Positions 39,605 to 49,114 of a stretch of 64,000 bases of DNA are shown piece by piece (the stretch's first letter is position 1; each line of letters starts with the position of its first letter). The notes beneath the pieces were generated by a model that was not told the DNA's origin, did no database searches, and was given only the letters and a program-made list of their open reading frames with translations. A program made the translations under genes and the position numbers. Source of the stretch: Candidatus Phosphoribacter hodrii (lineage in GTDB: Bacteria; Actinomycetota; Actinomycetes; Actinomycetales; Dermatophilaceae); assembly GCA_016707175.1 (NCBI GenBank), contig JADJIB010000001.1:248001-312000 (forward strand), written 5' to 3'.

Positions 39605-40654
39605 TCAGCCAAGCGCGGCCCACACCGCGGCATGCCCCGCGGCGCTGCGTTCCCAGGTGAACCCGCCCGCGCGCTCGCGGCCCCGACGGACGAGGTCGGC
39701 GACGTCGGGGCCACCCGCGAGCACGTCGAGCAGGCCCTGCGCGAGGGCGACCGGCTCCGGGTCCACGAGCAGGCCGCCGTCCCCGACGACCTCGGGCAGG
39801 GCCGCGCACCGGGCGGCGACGACCGGAACCCCGGCCGCCATGCCCTCCAACGCCGGCAGCCCGAATCCCTCGTACGTAGACGGCACGACGATCGCGCTGG
39901 CCGCCGCCACCAGGCCGGGAACGAGCGGGTCGGGAAGCCGGCCGAGGAGGCGAGCACCCGGCATACCGGAGAAAAGGGCGTCGCGGCGCGGGTGCGGGGG
40001 GCCGGCGAGGGCAAGCGTGAGGTCGGGGTGCTCCCGGCGGACGAGTGGCCAGGCCTGCGCGAGGGCGTCGAGGTTCTTGCGGGTGGCGGCGCCCCCGGCG
40101 TGCAACACGAACGGGCCGGTCAGCCCCAGACCGGCGAGCACCTCGGTCGGTGCCGCGACGGCGTCGAGGAACGCCGGGTCGACCCCGTTGGGCACGACGA
40201 CCGGGTTGCGGACTCCCAACAGGTCATGTGCCTCCCCGGCCGAGAACTCCGACACGCAAATCACGGCGGCCGCTCGCCGCAACTCGGCCGCAGCCGACCG
40301 GACCGGAGCCGACTCGTCGGCGAACCGCCAGGCGACGACATCGTGCAGCGTGACGACCTCGAGCGGAGCCGGGGGCAGTTCGAGGCTGGTTCGGTGGACC
40401 ACGGCGTGGCGTGGGTAGGCGAGTCGACCGACGGCAGCCCGACCGCGCTCCCCTGCCCCGGCCAACCACCCCATCGGCAGCCGTCCGGTCCCCGGCAAGG
40501 GTGAGCGCATCGAGCGGATGATTCGTCGTTGCACCTGCCATTGGGGGTCGATTGCGGTCAACGCGCTCTGCGCGCGGGCCGCGAGTTGCTCCTCATAGAC
40601 CTGGGCCCCCATCGGCGCCGCTGCGGCTGCGGTGACAAGGACGAGGAGCGGCAC
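39605..40654 (-). CDS. Glycosyltransferase family 4
   Basis: 349 aa GT-B enzyme. VVTLHDVVAWRF and AVICVSEFSAGE are in the N-terminal acceptor domain; VLHAGGAATRKNLDALAQAW and VVPSTYEGFGLPALEGMAAGVPVV form the nucleotide-sugar site with the EGFGLPxLE retaining motif. Similar to mannosyl/glucosyltransferases in envelope loci. It diverges from the next GT. Donor and linkage cannot be inferred. Confidence 0.88.
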   Translation of the reverse strand: MPLLVLVTAAAAAPMGAQVYEEQLAARAQSALTAIDPQWQVQRRIIRSMRSPLPGTGRLPMGWLAGAGERGRAAVGRLAYPRHAVVHRTSLELPPAPLEVVTLHDVVAWRFADESAPVRSAAAELRRAAAVICVSEFSAGEAHDLLGVRNPVVVPNGVDPAFLDAVAAPTEVLAGLGLTGPFVLHAGGAATRKNLDALAQAWPLVRREHPDLTLALAGPPHPRRDALFSGMPGARLLGRLPDPLVPGLVAAASAIVVPSTYEGFGLPALEGMAAGVPVVAARCAALPEVVGDGGLLVDPEPVALAQGLLDVLAGGPDVADLVRRGRERAGGFTWERSAAGHAAVWAALG

Positions 40655-40722
40655 AGTGCCATGATGCCAACAAGACGCCGCCCGCGCGGGGTGGACGGGC
40701 CAGTGGCCAGGAGAGGACGCGG

Positions 40723-41908
40723 ATGACAGACGGTCGGCACCGGGTCGCTCTCGTCACGTCCTCGTTCCATCCGCACGTCGGCGGGGTCGAGGAGCACGTG
40801 CGCCAGGTGGCGCTCGCGCTGCGCGCCCAGGGCCACGACGTCGTCGTCTGGACGGTCGATCGAGGCGAGCACCTCGGTGTCCAGACCGTCGACGGGGTGC
40901 TTGTGCGCTACCTCCCCACGCCGTTGCCGTCGGCGACGCCGACCGGGGTGGCTCGATTCGCCCGGGTCGCGCCCGCCGCGTGGCACGCCTGGCGGGAGGC
41001 CCTGCGGGCCGACCGCCCCGACCTCCTGCACGTCCACTGCTTCGGCCCCAACGGGGTGTATGCCGCGGCCCTCGCCCGGCGGCATACCCTCCCCCTGGTG
41101 GTGACCGGCCACGGCGAGACGACCGCCGGACGCCCAGGTCGCCGACTGGACGCTCCTGGTCTGCTGCGCACGGCGCTCACCCGTGCCTCCGCCGGGCCGT
41201 GCGCGACGACGGCGCCCTCCCGAGGCCGTGCTGGCCGACCTGCGCGAACGCTTCGGGCTGGTACGGGCGGTCCGGTCGTGCCGAACGGCCGTGTCCGACG
41301 CGCCCATCGCTCGCCCCAGACCCAATGGCCGTCGTCGAGGCCACGGCGGACACGAGTCCGGTGATTGTCGCGGTCGGCCGGTTGGAGCGAAACAAGGGAT
41401 TCGACCTCCTCGTCCAGGCCCTTCCGTCGATCCGCGCCCAGGTTCCCGCCGCCCGGCTCCGCCTCGGAGGGGCCGGGTCTCAGGAAGCCGCCCTGGCCGC
41501 GCAGGCCGAGGGCCTCGGCCTGGCCTCGGGGTTGCCAAGCGGACCCTCCTCGGACCACTGACCCTGCAGGTCGCGGCCGAGTTGGCAGCCGCCGACGTGG
41601 TGGTCGTCCCTAGCCGCCAGGAGGCCTTCGGGATCGTCTTGCTCGAAGCCTGGCGGGCCGGCACCGCGCTCGTCGCGCCCAACCACGGTGGCCCGGCAGA
41701 GGTGGTTCGCGACGGCACCGATGGGCTGCTCGTCGACCCGACGGACGGACCCGCGCTAGCCACAGCCATCGTCCGCGTCCTCAACGATCCCGGGTATGCC
41801 GAGCGCCTGGCCGCCGCCGGGCGGGCGAGGCTCGCCGACTACACCTGGCCGGCCGTGGCCCGTGCCTACGCGCAGGTGTATGCCGCAACCGGCACGTCAG
41901 CGCCCTGA
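40723..41908 (+). pseudogene. Glycosyltransferase family 4, several frameshifts
   Basis: ATG 40723 opens a typical GT4: RVALVTSSFHPHVGGVEEHV, LLHVHCFGPNGVY, VVTGHGETTAGR. The frame fails near 41205; EAVLADLRERFGLV continues in another frame, PVVPNG briefly in a third, then VIVAVGRLERNKGFDLLVQA, and finally VVVVPSRQEAFGIVLLEAWRAG in a further shift near 41545, to a stop at 41908. At least four indels within about 350 bp. Either a decayed gene or a locally poor sequence; the density is far higher than elsewhere. An inverted GTATGCCGC pair lies at 41058-41087. Confidence 0.8.
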
Positions 41909-43016
41909 CCCCACCGCCACGAGCACGTCGCCCAGCCGGGTCGCGCTCGTCCCCAGGTGAACCGCGCAGCGTTGCGTCGACCGGCCGCCACCACCTGCGG
42001 CCGCCGGGCCGGGTCGGCCATCACCGTTCGCGGACCAGCGCGGGCACGTCCTGCGGCCGGTCGGGATCGACGAGGATCGCCCCAGGTCCGGCCACCTCCG
42101 GCAGCCTGGCAGCCCGGGCCGCGACGACCGGGCACCCCAACGCCTGCGCCTCGACCACCGGCAGACCGAAACCCTCGTATCGGGAGGGGAACACCAACGC
42201 CCCGGCGTGGCGATAGAGCCAGGCCAACTCAGCGTCGGTGAGGTGCGCGGCATACGTGATGACGTCGTCGTCGCCCACGGTCGGCGACGCTCCGGAGAAG
42301 ACCCGAGCTGGCCCCCGCGCGCCGACGACCACGGTGGGCAGCCGTGCGTCGGCCACAGCACGCAGGACCCCCGGCAGGTTCTTGTGGAGGGCGAGCGTGC
42401 CGACGACGAGCACGAAACCCTCCTGCGGCAGGTCAGAATCGGGGCGCATGGGAGTGAGCGCCGAGAGGTGTTCGGACCCGTTCCCGACCACGTGGAAGAG
42501 CTCACGCGGCCGGTGCAGCACTGTCGCAAGCTCGACGGCGCTGAACTCCGACACCGTGAGGATCGCCAGGCCCGCCGAGAGACCGACCCGATAGATGCTG
42601 TGGTGCCAGGCCCCGAAGGCGCGGGTATACGTCGCCGGGAACCGGAATGGCGTCGCGTCGTGGAATGTGGCGACCTGATGCCCGACAACGACGGGAGCAG
42701 GGCCGGCGAGGCTGACGAGCAGCCGACCACGGGCCAGTTGCGGTAGCGCCACCTGCTCGAACGCCACCCCACGCAGCCGCGACCTGCGCACCGGCACGGT
42801 CGCGGGCAGCCAGTCGGGCACGGCGGCATCCTGCGGCAGGCACAGCAGCACGTCCAGGCGGGGGTCGAGCACGAGGCGGCGGGCGATCTCCTCGGCGAAG
42901 CGCTGGGTCCCCGTGCGGCGTTGGGCGAGCCACTTGCCGTTGAGCGCCACCCGAGTCAGCGTCGCCGTCGGTGTCGCCGTCGGTGGCGCCGTCGCTTGCC
43001 GGGAGACCTGGGTCAT
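41897..43016 (-). pseudogene. Glycosyltransferase family 4, frame broken near the C terminus
   Basis: From ATG 43016 the frame is intact for 331 aa: LNGKWLAQRRTGTQRFAEEI, VATFHDATPFRFP, LVVGTLALHKNLPGVLRA, VFPSRYEGFGLPVVEAQALG are standard GT4 features. It ends with RER and TGA at 42021, but the next frame continues MADPARRPQVVAAGRRNAARFTWG and, after another shift near 41950, TSATRLGDVLVAVGSG to a stop at 41897, the expected tail of the enzyme. The catalytic site is complete, so function may survive even if the stop is real. Confidence 0.75.
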
Positions 43017-43169
43017 GGCTTCACCCTCTCATCGGTGCCGATGGGAAGGTCGGGCGAGACAAGCATTGTCGCCATTCGACCCTTTTTCATCAGATCCCCG
43101 GGCTATCATCGACACACCTTGGGGGAGTCGACGACCTCGTCGATTTCTGGGCGGAAGGCAACGCGGGGA

Positions 43170-44618
43170 ATGGCTTTGCGCAGCGATTCGATGGTCGCCG
43201 CGGTCGAAGGACGCGCGGGGGTTCGTCGTGGCTCCCGTTGGTTGGCCCTCAGCGATGCCCTGGTGCTTGTCTTGGCTGTCGCCGGAGCCCAGCTATGGCG
43301 CTTCGGCACCCCAGCCGACGCCGACGGCTTCGACCCGACGACCTCGTTCGTCGCCCTCGAATACACCTGGGTCTCGATCGGCGTCATCGTCCTGTGGCTG
43401 ACCTCGCTGCACGTCCATGCGGCATACGACCCACGGATGCTGGGGCACGGCACCCAGGAATACCGCGCGGTCGTCGATGCCACCTTCCGACTGTTCGCCG
43501 CCCTCGCGATCGTCAGCTACCTGTCCAAACTCGAGTTGGCCCGAGGCTACGTCCTGGTCGCCTTCCCGGTCGGTTTGGTTGCGCTGTTGGTCACCCGCAG
43601 GCTCTGGCGCAGTTGGCTGGGAGTTCATCGTGCCCGCGGCCGGTTCGCCGACTCCGTGCTCGTCGTCGGTGACCTCGCCCACGTCCAGCCCCTCGTGCGT
43701 GACCTCCGGGCATCATCGGACGCCGGGTTCCGGGTGGTGGCCGTTTGCTGCGCCGACTCTCCCGAGTCCGTCGAAGGCATCCCCGTGGTCGGCTGCGAGG
43801 AGGACGCCGCGGAGTTGGCTCAGCGGGTCGGCGCCGACGTCGTGGCGTATGCCGCCTCGTCGCGCCTGGGTGCCACCGGCCTGCGAAAGCTGGGCTGGGC
43901 CTTGGAGGGCACCGGCATCGATCTCGTCGTCGCGCCCGGCATGACCGATGTCGCCGGCCCTCGGATCCATGCGCGACCCGTCGCCGGCCTGTCGCTGCTC
44001 TATGTCGAGGCACCCCGCTTCACGGGGACCCGCCTGCTGCTCAAGTCGGCCTTTGACATGCTCGCTGCGTTCATCCTCATGGTCGCGCTCGCGCCACTGT
44101 TCGTCGTCCTCAGCGCCCTCGTCTGGTTCGAGGACCATGGGCCGGTGTTCTACACCCAGCGTCGGGTCGGGCACGGCGGTCGCAGTTTCGTCATGACGAA
44201 GTTCCGCTCCATGACGGTCGGTGCCGATCAGGTACTGCCGGAGGGCAACGACGCCGACGGGCCGCTGTTCAAACTGCGTGACGACCCCCGAGTGACCCGG
44301 ATCGGGCGGTTCCTGCGCCGGTCGAGCCTCGATGAGCTCCCCCAGTTGCTGAACGTCCTGCGCGGTGAGATGAGCCTGGTCGGGCCGCGTCCGCCGCTGG
44401 AGAGCGAGGTCGCCGCCTACGAAGAGGACGTGCATCGTCGGCTGCTCGTCAAGCCCGGGCTCACGGGGCTCTGGCAGGTGAGCGGTCGCAGCGACCTGTC
44501 GTGGGAGGACAGCGTCCGATTGGACCTCTACTACGTGGAGAACTGGTCTTTCACGTCCGACCTGCGCATCCTCATGCGCACGCTGCGCGCCATGCACGAG
44601 AGCAACGGCGCCTACTGA
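43170..44618 (+). CDS. Polyprenyl-phosphate sugar-1-phosphate transferase (initiating)
   Basis: 482 aa, WbaP/CpsE type. Four N-terminal transmembrane helices, a CoA-binding-like domain (SVLVVGDLAHVQPLVRDL, about 175-260), another helix near 300, then the Bac_transf domain: FVMTKFRSMTVGAD, RIGRFLRRSSLDELPQLLNV, GEMSLVGPRPPLESEV, KPGLTGLWQVSGRS. It transfers a hexose-1-phosphate to undecaprenyl/decaprenyl phosphate, the first step of repeat-unit synthesis at the inner membrane face. ATG 43170 with GGGGA just upstream. Central to the locus. Confidence 0.93.
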   Translation: MALRSDSMVAAVEGRAGVRRGSRWLALSDALVLVLAVAGAQLWRFGTPADADGFDPTTSFVALEYTWVSIGVIVLWLTSLHVHAAYDPRMLGHGTQEYRAVVDATFRLFAALAIVSYLSKLELARGYVLVAFPVGLVALLVTRRLWRSWLGVHRARGRFADSVLVVGDLAHVQPLVRDLRASSDAGFRVVAVCCADSPESVEGIPVVGCEEDAAELAQRVGADVVAYAASSRLGATGLRKLGWALEGTGIDLVVAPGMTDVAGPRIHARPVAGLSLLYVEAPRFTGTRLLLKSAFDMLAAFILMVALAPLFVVLSALVWFEDHGPVFYTQRRVGHGGRSFVMTKFRSMTVGADQVLPEGNDADGPLFKLRDDPRVTRIGRFLRRSSLDELPQLLNVLRGEMSLVGPRPPLESEVAAYEEDVHRRLLVKPGLTGLWQVSGRSDLSWEDSVRLDLYYVENWSFTSDLRILMRTLRAMHESNGAY

Positions 44619-44637
44619 CTCAGCCGGTGATCCCGGC

Positions 44638-46911
44638 TCAGGTGCTCCGCAACGCATCTACGTGGGCTCGCAACGCTGCCACGAACACCTCGGCCGAGAA
44701 GAGCGCCGCATGGGCGCGGATCGCCTCGGCCGACCAGGTATGCCGCTCCCCCGCCTCGACCGCTTCGGCCACCGCCGCCGGGGTCGGCTCCGGGAAGAAC
44801 AACCCGCTGACGCCCGGCGCCACCGTATCGAGATAGCCGCCAGCCTCCAGCGCCAGGGTCGGCACCCCGAAGGCGGCCGCCTCCAGCGGGGTGAGGCCGT
44901 AGTCCTCCAGGCTCGGGGCCACGAGCGCCCGCGCCTGGGCATAGACCCAGCGGAGTTGGGCGTCTCGCAGCCCCGACACCAGACGCACGTTGCCCGGCAG
45001 GTCGCGGGCGAGGGCGGCGCGCCCGGGCCCGTCACCGACGACGACCAGGCGGCGGGACGGCATACCGGCGAACGCGGCGGCCACGACGTCGACGTTCTTG
45101 TAGGGCAACAGCCGCGACACGATGAGGTGGAAGCCCCCCTCGGCCCAGTCGGTCAGGGTCGCGACCGGCTCGCGCTGGCCCTCGGTGCCCACGGCGTGCG
45201 GAGCGGGAAGGACCGTCGCGTCGATCCCGTATGCCGCCCGCACCCGATCCCGGACGACCCGCGAGTTGGCGAGGTAACGGTCTGCAGACCGGGCGGCCCG
45301 CCGGTCCCAGCGCAGCAGCGCCGGGCGCAGGGTAGCCAGGCCGAGCCGGGCGGGAGCCCATCGGCCGGCCGCGCCGAGGTAGGCCTCGGTCTGGTAGAGC
45401 CAGCGAGCGGGCGCGTGACAGTAAACGATTCGCCGCCCGGTCGAGCGGACCCCATGAGCCCACCCACTGCTGGACACCACGACGATGTCGGCGTCCGGAT
45501 GCAACCGGCCGGTCCCCCAAGCGAGCAGCGGGAGTGCAGCGCGATGGTGGCGACGCAGAGCGCCGATCCGGTCGAGCGGGGAGGTGACGATGCGGGCCTC
45601 AGCGAACTCGGGGTAGGTGCCGGCTGGGTCGTAGAGCGTCGTGTAGACGGTCGCGTCCGGGAAGGCGGTGAGCATCGCGAGGACGACCCGCTCCGCCCCA
45701 CCCCGCTGGGTGAGATAGTCGTGGGCGATCGCGACGGGGGGGCGACGTCGCGAATCCCGGCTCGCCACCACGGTATTCACCACCGCGCTCATCGCGTCGA
45801 CCCGTTCGGCCCAGGTGGGGACCGACGCATCGACCGGCGGGAGTGCCTGGGTCACCTCAAACTCGGCGGCGACCGCGGCGGCAACTGCGACGGCGACCGC
45901 GGCAGGGAAGTCGGCGCGGGCTGCCACGGTGAGGCGCGGCATACCGGAGTCGGCGAAGCCGGCCACGGGAGTGGCGACGACGGGTCGGCCGGCTGCTTGG
46001 TATTCATAGCGTTTGATCGGGTCGAGGCTGTCGGTGAAGGGCGTGACGACGTGCGGGACGACGAGCACGTCGGCGTGGCGCAAATAGGCCGGGATCGTCT
46101 CGGCGGGGCGCGGCCCGAGCAACCGGACTCCGGCAGCCGTCACTGCTGTCGCGTCGGTTGGCGCAAGCGGCGCGGGGCCGACGCACACAACGCTCGCCGT
46201 CCCGGCGAGGGCGCGTGCCGTCGCTGCCAGGAGGTCCAGGTCCATCCGGTCGGTGTGGACGGTCCCGACGTAGAGCGCGACCGCACCATCCGGCAGGTCG
46301 GCAGGTCGGGCCGAATCACGTTGATAGGCAGCAAGATCCACGGCGTTGGGCACGAGTCGGACAGGCCGGGTCGCAGCCTTCGACGCGGCCAGGGCCGGTG
46401 AACAGACGACCACTTCGACGGACCGGGCGAGCAGCATCGCCTCGTCGGCGACCAACCGGGCGTGCTCGGCCGGGGTCCGGGGAGCGAGCAGCCAGTCGTC
46501 GGTGATGTCGTAGAGCGCCCGCCATCCGGTGGCCGCGAGCGTCCCCGCTCCCGCCGGATCATTGACCCATAGCACCGGGTCGCTGAACCCGACCTCGCGC
46601 GCGGCCGCGACGACGGCGCCGGCCAGCCGGGCGTCTGCACGCGAATCAACCTTGCGCGGAAGCCATTTCGTCGGCTGAAGCAGCCAGAGCCGGTCACCGT
46701 CGACCTCCGGCAGCCGGGGGCCGCGACGCAGCCCCACGCCCGAGCGAGGGAGCACGCGAGCCCGCAGCGCGGCATACACCGGGTCGGCGGCCGGCTCGAC
46801 GAAGAGGACCCGCAGGTCGAGGTCAGCGCGCAGCAACCCCGCCACGAGGTGCTGGTTGCGACGCCACACCTCGTCCCAGGCTTCGAGGGACAGTACGACG
46901 AGCTCGGTCAC
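44638..46911 (-). CDS. Double glycosyltransferase (two GT-B domains in one chain)
   Basis: 757 aa. The N-terminal half (about 1-380) resembles TuaH-type transferases: VVLSLEAWDEVWRRNQHLVA, LYDITDDWLLAP, ALYVGTVHTDRMDLDLLA. The C-terminal half (about 385-757) is a GT4: AIAHDYLTQRGGAERVVLAM, RIVYCHAPARWLYQTEAYLG, LIVSRLLPYKNVDVVAAAFA, VAPSLEDYGLTPLEAAAFG. GTG 46911 overlaps the upstream GT stop. A single chain could add two sugars in sequence. Confidence 0.88.
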   Translation of the reverse strand: MTELVVLSLEAWDEVWRRNQHLVAGLLRADLDLRVLFVEPAADPVYAALRARVLPRSGVGLRRGPRLPEVDGDRLWLLQPTKWLPRKVDSRADARLAGAVVAAAREVGFSDPVLWVNDPAGAGTLAATGWRALYDITDDWLLAPRTPAEHARLVADEAMLLARSVEVVVCSPALAASKAATRPVRLVPNAVDLAAYQRDSARPADLPDGAVALYVGTVHTDRMDLDLLAATARALAGTASVVCVGPAPLAPTDATAVTAAGVRLLGPRPAETIPAYLRHADVLVVPHVVTPFTDSLDPIKRYEYQAAGRPVVATPVAGFADSGMPRLTVAARADFPAAVAVAVAAAVAAEFEVTQALPPVDASVPTWAERVDAMSAVVNTVVASRDSRRRPPVAIAHDYLTQRGGAERVVLAMLTAFPDATVYTTLYDPAGTYPEFAEARIVTSPLDRIGALRRHHRAALPLLAWGTGRLHPDADIVVVSSSGWAHGVRSTGRRIVYCHAPARWLYQTEAYLGAAGRWAPARLGLATLRPALLRWDRRAARSADRYLANSRVVRDRVRAAYGIDATVLPAPHAVGTEGQREPVATLTDWAEGGFHLIVSRLLPYKNVDVVAAAFAGMPSRRLVVVGDGPGRAALARDLPGNVRLVSGLRDAQLRWVYAQARALVAPSLEDYGLTPLEAAAFGVPTLALEAGGYLDTVAPGVSGLFFPEPTPAAVAEAVEAGERHTWSAEAIRAHAALFSAEVFVAALRAHVDALRST

Positions 46912-47948
46912 GAGCGGGCCTCCAGTGCACGCCGATAGACCGCCTCGGTCGCCGCGGCCTGCCGCGCCAAGGTGAACTTCTCGCGTTGGGCCGCCCACAG
47001 GGCCGCCCCGTATGCCGCCCTCCCGCCCTCGTCGTCGGCCAGGGCGCCCAGCCGCACGGCGGCGTCGGTGAGGTCGGTGTAGAGCTGACCCTCGGGGATC
47101 GACCCGACGGTCTCCAGGTGCCCGCCCGAGCCGGCTGCCAGGATGGGCAGCCCAGCGGCCATTGCCTCGACGACAGCCAGGCCGAGGCCCTCCCGAGGCG
47201 TGGGGGCGAGCAAGATCCCGGCCTGGGACATCAGGGTCGGCACGTCATCGCGCCGGCCCAACAGATCGGTGCTCGCGGCGATCCCCAACTCGGCGGCCAG
47301 GCTCACCACTGCCCCTCGGTCGACGCCGTCGCCTGCGACCTGCAACCGCCAACCGCGGTGCGCCACGCCCGATTCGGCAAAGACGCGCAGGGCATCCGTT
47401 GTGCGCTTCTCCGGTTCGAGGCGCTGGACGACGAGAACGGTCCGGTCGCGCGGACCATCCGGCATCGCGCGGTTCGGCACCCCCGTGTGGACGACGTCCG
47501 ACTCACCGCCGACCTCCGCAGCCACGAAGCGACTAACCGCGATCTGTGCGACAACTCGGTGCCGCGCGACGGCAGCCACGAGTGGACCGAAAGCCCGCGA
47601 GCCCGACCCACGACGTCCGGCGAAGTGACACGTTGCGACGACCGCGGGGCGAGCTCCCCAGCGCCGCAACGCCGCAGCAACGGTCGCGGCCAGCTCGGCT
47701 GCGGTCATGTGGACGTTGAGCACATCCGGCGGCTGGGGTAACGCGAGAAGGCTTCGAACGACACCCAGGACCGTCTCATCGGGGGTGTGCGGGACCGTCG
47801 GGCCGAGGGCACCGCGCATCCTGGATACTTCGCCGCCGATGACGCTGACCTGATGTCCTGCCCGGGCCTGCTCGGCCGCCAACCGGGCGATGAATCCCTC
47901 GACCCCCGCGAAGCCGTCAGAGCGGACCACGTGGACGACCCGAGTCAT
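46908..47948 (-). CDS. Glycosyltransferase family 4
   Basis: 346 aa. VVHVVRSDGFAGVEGFIARLA at the N terminus and VLVVQRLEPEKRTTDALRVF, LLAPTPREGLGLAVVEAMAAGLPIL in the C-terminal domain are GT4 hallmarks. ATG 47948 overlaps the upstream gene's stop and its own stop overlaps the double GT start, so it lies in the middle of a tightly coupled operon. Confidence 0.9.
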   Translation of the reverse strand: MTRVVHVVRSDGFAGVEGFIARLAAEQARAGHQVSVIGGEVSRMRGALGPTVPHTPDETVLGVVRSLLALPQPPDVLNVHMTAAELAATVAAALRRWGARPAVVATCHFAGRRGSGSRAFGPLVAAVARHRVVAQIAVSRFVAAEVGGESDVVHTGVPNRAMPDGPRDRTVLVVQRLEPEKRTTDALRVFAESGVAHRGWRLQVAGDGVDRGAVVSLAAELGIAASTDLLGRRDDVPTLMSQAGILLAPTPREGLGLAVVEAMAAGLPILAAGSGGHLETVGSIPEGQLYTDLTDAAVRLGALADDEGGRAAYGAALWAAQREKFTLARQAAATEAVYRRALEARS

Positions 47949-49114
47949 CGCCCCGCTCCGTCGGGCTCATTGCCTCGATTGGGCGGGGAGACCTGTGCCA
48001 ATTCCCGGAGGAGGACGAGATAGCGATCGGCGACCGCACCCCAGGTGTGTTCCAGCGCGGTGGCACGGGCGGCCTCAGCCAACCCGGCCGGATCACCGGA
48101 CAACACCCGATCAATCCCCGCACGGATGGCCTCAGGCGTCCGGTCGACGATCTGGCCGTTGTGTCCGTTGACAACGAGATCTGGAACCGGCCCCACCGGG
48201 GTGGCTACGACCGGCAGGCCGGTGGCCAAGGCTTCCAGGACGACGAGCGGGTAGGCCTCATATGCGCTGGCCAGGACGAACACGTCGGCGCCATGGAACA
48301 CCCAGAGAGGGTCCGCCAGCGGACCGAGCAGGTGCAACCTGGCCCCGAGTGACTTCGCCGCGGGGTGCCGCGCGATGTCGGCGATCAGGTCCGGGGTGCC
48401 TCCAACGACGACCAGGTGCACCGGCGCCACCAGGCCGGCGATGGCGTCGACGAGCTCAGGAAGACCCTTGCGACCGAACTCATGCCCTACGAAGAGCACT
48501 GCGGGTTGGTCGGGGGGGATCGCGAGCCGGGCCCGGGCGACAGACCTCTCCTGCTCGGTCGGTGGACGGAACCGGTCGGTGTCGACGCCGTTGCCGATGA
48601 CGACGCTGCGGGGCCGCACCCGTCCATAGGTGTGTTGGAGCGCGGCTGCGTCGGTCGAGGTGAGGTTGACAACGACCTGATGGATACGCCGAGATCGATA
48701 CCGCATCAGGTCACGCGTGATGGTGAAGGGATGAAGGGGGTTGCGCAGGACCCGAGCGAACGCGCCACCGCGGTTGCGCATCGCCTGCAGCACGATGCCA
48801 TGGTTGACATAGACATCCCCAGCGAGAGCGTCGTTGTGGCAGATGACCACCGTCCCTGGCGCCTGCCGCTTCGCAGCCCGCCGCGCCAGCACTGTGCCCA
48901 CAGTCGAAAACCACACCACACGAGTGGCGACGATCAGTCGGCCGCGCAGACCCGGCGCGCCAGCCGCGGGTAGCCAGGCCCCCCGCGCTTCCGCCATCGT
49001 GAACCGCGCAGTCGGTATGCCGCGTGCGGCCCATTCTCGTTCGAGGTGAAACGCCACAGAGCCGACGCCCGTTCCGGGGCCAATTTCCGGTGTGACTTGA
49101 AGGACGCGGATCAC
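47945..49114 (-). CDS. Glycosyltransferase family 4
   Basis: 389 aa from GTG 49114. RVLQVTPEIGPGTGVGSVAF, NHGIVLQAMRNRGG, VLFVGHEFGRKGLPELVDAI and VLASAYEAYPLVVLEALATGLPVVATPVG are GT4 motifs; E-x7-E is intact. The start overlaps the O-antigen-ligase-type gene's stop (GTGA). Longer reading to 50038 on this frame is antisense noise and discarded. Confidence 0.9.
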   Translation of the reverse strand: MIRVLQVTPEIGPGTGVGSVAFHLEREWAARGIPTARFTMAEARGAWLPAAGAPGLRGRLIVATRVVWFSTVGTVLARRAAKRQAPGTVVICHNDALAGDVYVNHGIVLQAMRNRGGAFARVLRNPLHPFTITRDLMRYRSRRIHQVVVNLTSTDAAALQHTYGRVRPRSVVIGNGVDTDRFRPPTEQERSVARARLAIPPDQPAVLFVGHEFGRKGLPELVDAIAGLVAPVHLVVVGGTPDLIADIARHPAAKSLGARLHLLGPLADPLWVFHGADVFVLASAYEAYPLVVLEALATGLPVVATPVGPVPDLVVNGHNGQIVDRTPEAIRAGIDRVLSGDPAGLAEAARATALEHTWGAVADRYLVLLRELAQVSPPNRGNEPDGAGR

